From assembly GCA_027024125.1 (NCBI GenBank), contig JALVSV010000346.1, positions 1 through 11,798 of the forward strand: a DNA stretch of 11,798 nt, written 5' to 3'. Positions within the stretch are counted from its first letter, which is position 1. Every line of letters begins with the position of its first letter. Below, one piece after another: positions 7,875 to 11,798 of the stretch. The stretch comes from Methylothermaceae bacterium (GTDB lineage Bacteria; Pseudomonadota; Gammaproteobacteria; Methylococcales; Methylothermaceae). Made by a program: the position numbers and the translations under genes. The notes under the pieces were generated by a model, which saw only the letters and a list, made by a program, of their open reading frames with translations, did no database searches and was not told where the DNA came from.

Positions 7875-7915
7875 GGTGGGCGAGATGCGATAGCATCTCG
7901 GGTTTCCAACCCACC
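7875..7915 (+). promoter_or_regulatory. Hairpin in the transposase leader
   Basis: CGAGATGC (7881-7888) pairs perfectly with GCATCTCG (7893-7900) around the loop GATA. Directly outside, GGTGGG (7875-7880) pairs with CCCACC (7910-7915), with nine unpaired bases on the 3' side. The structure ends 11 bases before the transposase ribosome-binding site (AGAGGAG, 7926-7932). It may limit transposase expression from transcripts entering from outside, as known for other insertion sequences; that role is inferred. Confidence 0.4.
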
Positions 7916-7937
7916 GACCAAAGCGAGAGGAGCACCG

Positions 7938-8909
7938 ATGAGACGCTACACGCAGCTCACCCAGGAACAACGATACCAGATTGAAGCACTGAGGAAAGCT
8001 GGATTGACGCAAACGGAGATCGCAGAACAGCTGGGAGTTCATAAGTCTACCATCAGCCGGGAGGTTCGTCGCAACCGGGGTCAGCGTGGCTACCGGGCCA
8101 AGCAGGCGCATCGTCTTTCCAGAGTCCGTCATCACCGTCCTGGTGTGCGCATCCAGGCCGAGGAATGGCAAAAAGGTGGAGTCCTACCTTCGGGAAGACT
8201 GGAGCCCCGAGCAGATCAGTGGTTTTCTCAGGGAGCAGGAAGACATCAGGATCAGTCATGAGTGGATCTACCAGTACGTCTACCAGGACAAGAAGGCGGG
8301 TGGCAACCTGCACCGTCATCTTCGCTGCCAGAAGGTCTATCGCAAGCGCTATGGCAGTGGAAAGAGCCGCCGGGGGCAGATTCAGGGCCGAGTGGGCATT
8401 GAACAACGTCCTGAGGTGGTGGCACAGCGATCACGACTTGGAGACTGGGAACTTGATACTGTCATTGGTCAGGCTGCCAAGGCCCCTGTCCTGGTGACAG
8501 CGGTGGAACGCAAGTCCAGACTCACGGTCATTGCCGTGGCAGCCAACAAGACGGCTCAGGCAGTCACCCATGCGTTGTTGTCCGTTCTCTATCCACTGTC
8601 CCATCTTGTTCATACTCTGACCTATGACAACGGCAAGGAATTCGCAGAACATGAGCTCATTGCCGAAGCCCGCAGGCTGAGGGCTATTTTGCCAACCCCT
8701 ACCATTCTTGGGAACGAGGGTTGAATGAAAACACCAATGGCCTGATTCGGCAATATTTCCCCAAGGGCATGGATTTCAACCAACTGACTCACGAGCAGGT
8801 AGCTGCCGACATGAACAAACTCAACAATCGCCCAAGAAAATGTCTTGGTTTCAAAACACCTGCTCAGGTATTCTTTGACTCGGATATACCAGTTGCACTT
8901 GTCAGTTGA
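7938..8909 (+). pseudogene. IS30-family transposase, broken by two frameshifts
   Basis: This is a DDE transposase for cut/copy movement of the surrounding element, about 323 residues if repaired. ATG 7938 follows AGAGGAG. The N-terminus carries the IS30 helix-turn-helix (LTQEQRYQIEALRKAGLTQT, then EIAEQLGVHKSTISREVRRN). The frame breaks near 8168-8174, where a run of five A's appears to hold one extra base: TGG CAA AAG GTG GAG would restore the reading. It continues one frame over with WSPEQISG, GDWELDT (first catalytic Asp) and TYDNGKEF (second Asp). A second break near 8671-8677, apparently one missing base, returns it to the original frame, giving YFANPYHSWERG, NENTNGLIRQYFPKG (catalytic Glu) and the C-terminus ending at TGA 8907-8909. 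Without repair no product has all three catalytic residues. The shifts have opposite sign and resemble indels, not a programmed frameshift. Sequencing error at the A-run cannot be excluded. Confidence 0.9.
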
Positions 8910-8915
8910 ATCCGC
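8891..8915 (-). repeat. IS30 right terminal inverted repeat
   Basis: On the complementary strand it starts GCGGATTCAACT, continues GA, and ends CAAGTGCAACT, matching the left end at 23 of 25 positions. The transposase stop codon lies inside it. Confidence 0.85.
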
Positions 8916-8924
8916 GTTTCAAAA

Positions 8925-10037
8925 TCACCCCTTTTTTTGGAATCTATCAACCCTGAAGGCATCAATCGGAAGTTGGCTTTTCCCGTCAAGAATCAACTGG
9001 CTCATGATAATGCCAACGATGGGGGAAAGCTGAAAACCATGGGCCGAGAAGCCGAAGGCATGGTAGGCATGTTCCAGCGTTGAAGAGGGACCGATGACCG
9101 GGATGTTGTCCGGCATGAATGCTTCCAAACCTGCCCAGGTGCGGACGATGCGTACTTTCTTGAGTTGCGGGAACAACGCCGTGACGGTGGCGGCGCTTTC
9201 CTTCAGTTTCCCCCAATCGATCTCTGTCCGTTCCTGCCCGAAGTCCAGTCTGGCCAGATGGGCGCCACCAATCAGCAGGGTGCCGTTTTGCATCTGCTTG
9301 AAGGACAGCTTGCGGCTGGCAGCACCCAGTACCGGTTCGATGAAAGGGGGAAGGCGCTCTGTAATCATCAGCATGGGTGCCTTGGGCGTGAGTGGTACCT
9401 CTTCACCCAGGGCTTTGGCTATCTGGTTGGCCCAGGCACCGGCACAGTTGACGAGTATGGGTGCCTGATAGTGGCCCAGTGGTGTTTGTACCTGCCACAG
9501 GTCATTCGTTCTTTCCACACCAACCACTTTGTTTCCCGCCAGAAAGGTGACTCCCAGGGATTGGGCCTTGCGCCGGAAGGCGGTCAGGGTATGATAAGGA
9601 CGGGCATACCCATCCTCGCGGCAATACAGGGCTCCCACACAATGCCGACTCAGGACAGGCACGAGACGGAAAAGCTCGTCGCGATCTATGATGGTTTCGT
9701 GGGTGTAGCCCAGAGATCGGACCAAGTCGGCCCTCTGTTGCAACAATTGCAGGTCCTGATGGTTTTCGGCCACCCGTAGCTGGCCGGTGAAACGGGCATC
9801 ACAGTCCGAATCCACCAGCTCACGAATATTGCGCCACAGTTTCGCCGCCTCGACGGTCAGAGGGATCTCCGCCGGATGCCGGTTCAACTGCCGTAATCCT
9901 CCCGCATTGACGCCCGATGCGTGTCTTCCAGGGGCGTCTTTCTCCAGAACCAGGACCTTCTGGTCACGTTTGGCCAATTGTAATGCCGTGGAGGCACCCA
10001 TCAGGCCACCGCCGATAATCAACACATCGGGTGTCAT
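8925..10037 (-). CDS. FAD-dependent oxidoreductase (DAO fold), HcnC-like subunit
   Basis: This 370-residue protein of the D-amino-acid oxidase / glycine oxidase / sarcosine oxidase-beta fold is the likely substrate-oxidising subunit. The N-terminal dinucleotide-binding motif is VLIIGGGLMGASTALQLA (G9, G11, G14) followed by VLVLEKD. HASGVNAGGLRQ is the usual second FAD contact, LVNCAGAWANQIA is the mid-protein FAD motif, and IPVIGPS with YHAFGFSAHGFQLSP forms the C-terminal FAD-binding block. Its ATG overlaps the stop of the next subunit gene (ATGA at 10034-10037), so the two are translationally coupled. It is the last gene of the operon and ends nine bases from the IS30 element. Related subunits oxidise glycine (HcnC, about 420 residues, longer than this), D-hydroxyproline, proline, or opines. 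The sequence does not settle the substrate. An N-terminal signal for export is not seen. Confidence 0.88.
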   Translation of the reverse strand: MTPDVLIIGGGLMGASTALQLAKRDQKVLVLEKDAPGRHASGVNAGGLRQLNRHPAEIPLTVEAAKLWRNIRELVDSDCDARFTGQLRVAENHQDLQLLQQRADLVRSLGYTHETIIDRDELFRLVPVLSRHCVGALYCREDGYARPYHTLTAFRRKAQSLGVTFLAGNKVVGVERTNDLWQVQTPLGHYQAPILVNCAGAWANQIAKALGEEVPLTPKAPMLMITERLPPFIEPVLGAASRKLSFKQMQNGTLLIGGAHLARLDFGQERTEIDWGKLKESAATVTALFPQLKKVRIVRTWAGLEAFMPDNIPVIGPSSTLEHAYHAFGFSAHGFQLSPIVGIIMSQLILDGKSQLPIDAFRVDRFQKKG

Positions 10038-11431
10038 GCCTGGTCCCCCTGCTCGAGTTCGGACAACTGGCTTAGGGAGAGTGGTGTCACCGGTGGTCGG
10101 CCACGGTACAGACCAGCTTCAGGCACCGGGATTCCCCGGGTGGTGGCGACCAGCTGGGCAACGGCATTGGCGCATTGTCTTCCCTGGCAAGGCCCCATAC
10201 CACAACGGGTGAAGAATTTGACCTGGTTGCTGTCGGTATGACCCTCGGCCACAGCACGCTTTATCTGCCCGGCAGTCACTTCTTCACAGCGGCAGACAAT
10301 GGTTTCATCTGGCACCTCTGTCATCATCCTGGAGAACGGCACCTTAAAATAGGCTTCCAGAAAAGGCCTGATTGCAAGCTCAGTGGCAAGCAGTTTCCGG
10401 TCATCTTCCGCCAGGCGGTTCCGTTCGTTGGTGTTTAGCCTGCCAAGAGCGTGCAATGCCTGGATCGCGGCGATACGTCCAGCGTATTCAGCGGCGCGGG
10501 CGCCGCCGATGCCGGCCCCGTCGCCGGCCACCAGAATACCCTCGATAGTCGTGTTGCCCCACACATCCAGCTGAGGACGCCAGCACTGCTGCTCCTGATC
10601 CCAAAGATGACGGCACCCTGCTGCCTGGGTCAGCCAGATGTGAGGGATCACACCAAAATGGGTGAGCAGCAGAGTGGCTGGAATGGATGCCCTTTGGCCG
10701 CGTTGCAGGAAGCTGACCGATTCCAGCCGCTTTTCACCCTCTGCCCGCAATTCACTGACACCTTTCAGCAGTGGGACACCGGCCCGCTTCAATTCCCTCT
10801 GGAACATCAGGCCTTTGGTAAGGTAATGATGGGCTTTCAGCGCTCTGGGCAGGTGCGGTAGAGCGCGGATGACGTTGAAGGGAGGGGTCAGGTCGAGCAG
10901 AGCCTTGATCTTCACCCCGGCCCGGCAATACTGCCAGGCCAAGAGCAACAGCAAAGGACCAGATCCTGCCAGAACCACCTCGTCTTCCGGCACCAGCCCT
11001 GCGGACTTCAACAGAATCTGACCTGCACCCGCATACATGACGCCAGGTAATGTCCAGCCAGGAAAAGGTACGGGCCTTTCCATGGCGCCACCAGCCACCA
11101 GGACCTGTTCGGCCCTGATCGTCCTGGCCTGGCCGTCATGGGTCAGGCCGATTTCCCGCTGGGAATCCAGAGACCATACCTGGGTATTGGGAAAATAGTG
11201 CTTACAGTGGCGTCGAAAGTCTTCGAGCAACTGTCTGCCCCGAAGGTAGTCTTCCCCCAACACTTTGGCCTTGTGGCCGGTGACGTTCTCGATCGACCGG
11301 TAGATTTGTCCGCCGGGCCCGGGTTGTTCATCGAGCAGGGCGAAGTGGACATCATGTTCCGCCGCCAAACACGCCGCCGCCAACCCGGCAGGGCCGGCCC
11401 CGATGATGGCCAGCTGGTAATGCTTATCCAT
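10034..11431 (-). CDS. Pyridine-nucleotide-disulfide-type FAD subunit with BFD-like [2Fe-2S] domain, HcnB-like
   Basis: This 465-residue subunit corresponds to HcnB, the alpha subunit of D-hydroxyproline dehydrogenase, and OoxA/NoxA. The N-terminal FAD motif is AIIGAGPAGLAAACLA followed by LLDEQPGPGGQIYR, a hallmark of this family. A second nucleotide-binding motif is VVLAGSGPLLLLLA, and VAGDGAGIGGARAAEYAG is the C-terminal FAD contact. The C-terminal BFD-like domain supplies CxC at 380/382 and CGMGPC at 410-415, likely [2Fe-2S] ligands. It probably passes electrons from the DAO-fold subunit onward. ATG 11431 is preferred: it overlaps the small subunit stop as ATGGATAA, and MDKHYQLAIIGAG begins right at the FAD strand. 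A GTG at 11461 would add ten residues of no evident value. The gene lies between the other two subunit genes in the order expected for this complex. Confidence 0.88.
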   Translation of the reverse strand: MDKHYQLAIIGAGPAGLAAACLAAEHDVHFALLDEQPGPGGQIYRSIENVTGHKAKVLGEDYLRGRQLLEDFRRHCKHYFPNTQVWSLDSQREIGLTHDGQARTIRAEQVLVAGGAMERPVPFPGWTLPGVMYAGAGQILLKSAGLVPEDEVVLAGSGPLLLLLAWQYCRAGVKIKALLDLTPPFNVIRALPHLPRALKAHHYLTKGLMFQRELKRAGVPLLKGVSELRAEGEKRLESVSFLQRGQRASIPATLLLTHFGVIPHIWLTQAAGCRHLWDQEQQCWRPQLDVWGNTTIEGILVAGDGAGIGGARAAEYAGRIAAIQALHALGRLNTNERNRLAEDDRKLLATELAIRPFLEAYFKVPFSRMMTEVPDETIVCRCEEVTAGQIKRAVAEGHTDSNQVKFFTRCGMGPCQGRQCANAVAQLVATTRGIPVPEAGLYRGRPPVTPLSLSQLSELEQGDQA

Positions 11432-11738
11432 GCCCGATTTCCGGAAGCCCCGGCCCCACACCCTGCTGTACTTCGACGCGCATGTTGTCCCTCACCAGGG
11501 TGACGCAGGCTCTTTGATTGGCCTTGCCATCGATGACCATCAGGCATTCATAACATACCCCCATCATGCAAAAGGGGGCCCTTCTTGTGCCTGAAACGGG
11601 CGTGGTACGGGTGTAAGGCAGGCCACTGCCCAGGACTGCTGCCGCAACGGAAATGCCTTTGGGAACCTGGACGGACCGGCCATCGATGACGATGTCGACG
11701 GTCCCCTGGTCCGTGTCAAAAAGGGTGGTGAATTTCAT
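11424..11738 (-). CDS. Small [2Fe-2S] ferredoxin-like subunit, HcnA-like
   Basis: This 104-residue protein is the usual size of HcnA-type small subunits and also resembles the N-terminal Fer2 segment of sarcosine oxidase alpha. A beta-grasp start (VDIVIDGRSVQVPKGISVAAAVL) precedes the cluster motif C57-x4-C62-x2-C65 (CMMGVCYEC) and C78 in NQRAC, the four expected [2Fe-2S] ligands. It is an electron-transfer subunit of the dehydrogenase encoded with the two following genes; its stop overlaps the next ATG by eight bases. The start ATG directly follows the stop of an upstream gene with no spacer, and AGG six bases before it is the only ribosome-binding hint, so coupling to the upstream gene is likely. 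Confidence 0.87.
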   Translation of the reverse strand: MKFTTLFDTDQGTVDIVIDGRSVQVPKGISVAAAVLGSGLPYTRTTPVSGTRRAPFCMMGVCYECLMVIDGKANQRACVTLVRDNMRVEVQQGVGPGLPEIGHG

Positions 11739-11798
11739 CTATAACCTGATTTTGCTCTTGATGTCGGGATGCTCGAATATCATCGTCTTTTGCAGATC
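11739..11798 (-). CDS. C-terminal end of an unidentified upstream gene (partial)
   Basis: On the minus strand the last 60 bases read through from the window edge as 19 codons and a TAG stop (peptide DLQKTMIFEH then PDIKSKIRL). The stop is immediately followed by the ATG of the small [2Fe-2S] subunit. Zero spacing is typical of a co-translated operon, so this is probably the tail of a fourth gene. The fragment is too short to identify; in related clusters this position can hold a racemase, an aldehyde dehydrogenase or a transporter, but nothing here supports any of these. Confidence 0.5.
   Translation of the reverse strand, partial: DLQKTMIFEHPDIKSKIRL

Larger units (their letters stand above)
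7839..8915 (+). mobile_element. IS30-family insertion sequence, inactivated
   Basis: About 1.08 kb is bounded by imperfect 25-bp inverted repeats (7839-7863 and 8891-8915; 23 of 25 match) that enclose an IS30-type transposase reading frame. Length and layout (one transposase gene filling the element, ends close to the gene) are normal for the family. The outermost dinucleotide is GC at both ends; because GC is its own complement it could be a 2-bp target duplication rather than part of the repeat, in which case the element is 7841-8913. It sits 35 bases after the stop of the c-di-GMP regulator and 9 bases from the stop of the convergent oxidoreductase gene. The transposase is frameshifted, so the copy is probably immobile unless helped by another. 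Confidence 0.88.

Noticed and set aside
8166..8176. Programmed frameshifting at the A-run in the IS30 transposase
   Set aside because: The change needed is +1, not the -1 typical of A-run slippage, IS30 transposases normally use a single frame, and a second unrelated shift follows.
8925..8940. Slippery heptamer A_AAA_AAG just before the stop of the DAO-fold gene
   Set aside because: A -1 slip would add only about ten residues, running into the IS30 end, and no downstream stimulatory structure is seen; judged chance.
9165..9779. Long plus-strand open frame opposite the DAO-fold oxidoreductase (204 codons)
   Set aside because: It is antisense to a gene with clear FAD motifs, and its composition is that of a reverse reading; no domain is visible.

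Overview
The window looks like chromosomal DNA of a free-living Gram-negative bacterium, probably a gammaproteobacterium. The support is moderate-to-high GC, dense operons with overlapping start and stop codons, a lipoprotein signal peptide, and a c-di-GMP signalling cascade. No marker gene fixes the species. Acetate kinase directly after a glycogen-phosphorylase-like gene resembles the phosphoketolase / acetate kinase / glycogen arrangement of some methylotrophs and chemolithotrophs, but that is only a hint.

Left part (1-2327, + strand). The last 21 codons of a glycogen/maltodextrin phosphorylase are followed by a complete acetate kinase with all expected catalytic residues. Next is a cytosolic-looking M48-type zinc metallopeptidase with an unusual C-terminal four-cysteine zinc ribbon.

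Centre (about 2448-7803, + strand). Four translationally coupled genes form a signalling module: a PhnD-like periplasmic binding lipoprotein, a membrane histidine kinase (periplasmic domain, HAMP, two PAS, HisKA, HATPase), a stand-alone Rcp1-like receiver, and a REC-GGDEF-EAL protein. The likely logic is that a periplasmic ligand reaches the lipoprotein, which controls the kinase; the kinase phosphorylates two receivers, one of which sets c-di-GMP levels. This is the most interesting system in the window.

Junction (7839-8915). A complete but inactivated IS30-family element of about 1.08 kb has 25-bp terminal inverted repeats (23 of 25 matching). Its transposase is split by two opposite single-base frameshifts. 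It sits between the stop codons of two convergent operons.

Right part (8925-11798, - strand). A tightly packed operon encodes a three-subunit flavin/iron-sulfur dehydrogenase of the hydrogen cyanide synthase / D-hydroxyproline dehydrogenase / opine oxidase superfamily: a small [2Fe-2S] subunit, an FAD/NAD-type subunit with a BFD-like [2Fe-2S] domain, and a DAO-fold FAD subunit. The C-terminal end of a further upstream gene abuts the first subunit. The substrate cannot be decided from the sequence alone. No tRNA, rRNA or CRISPR array was seen, and no stretch over 300 bases lacks a gene or the IS element.
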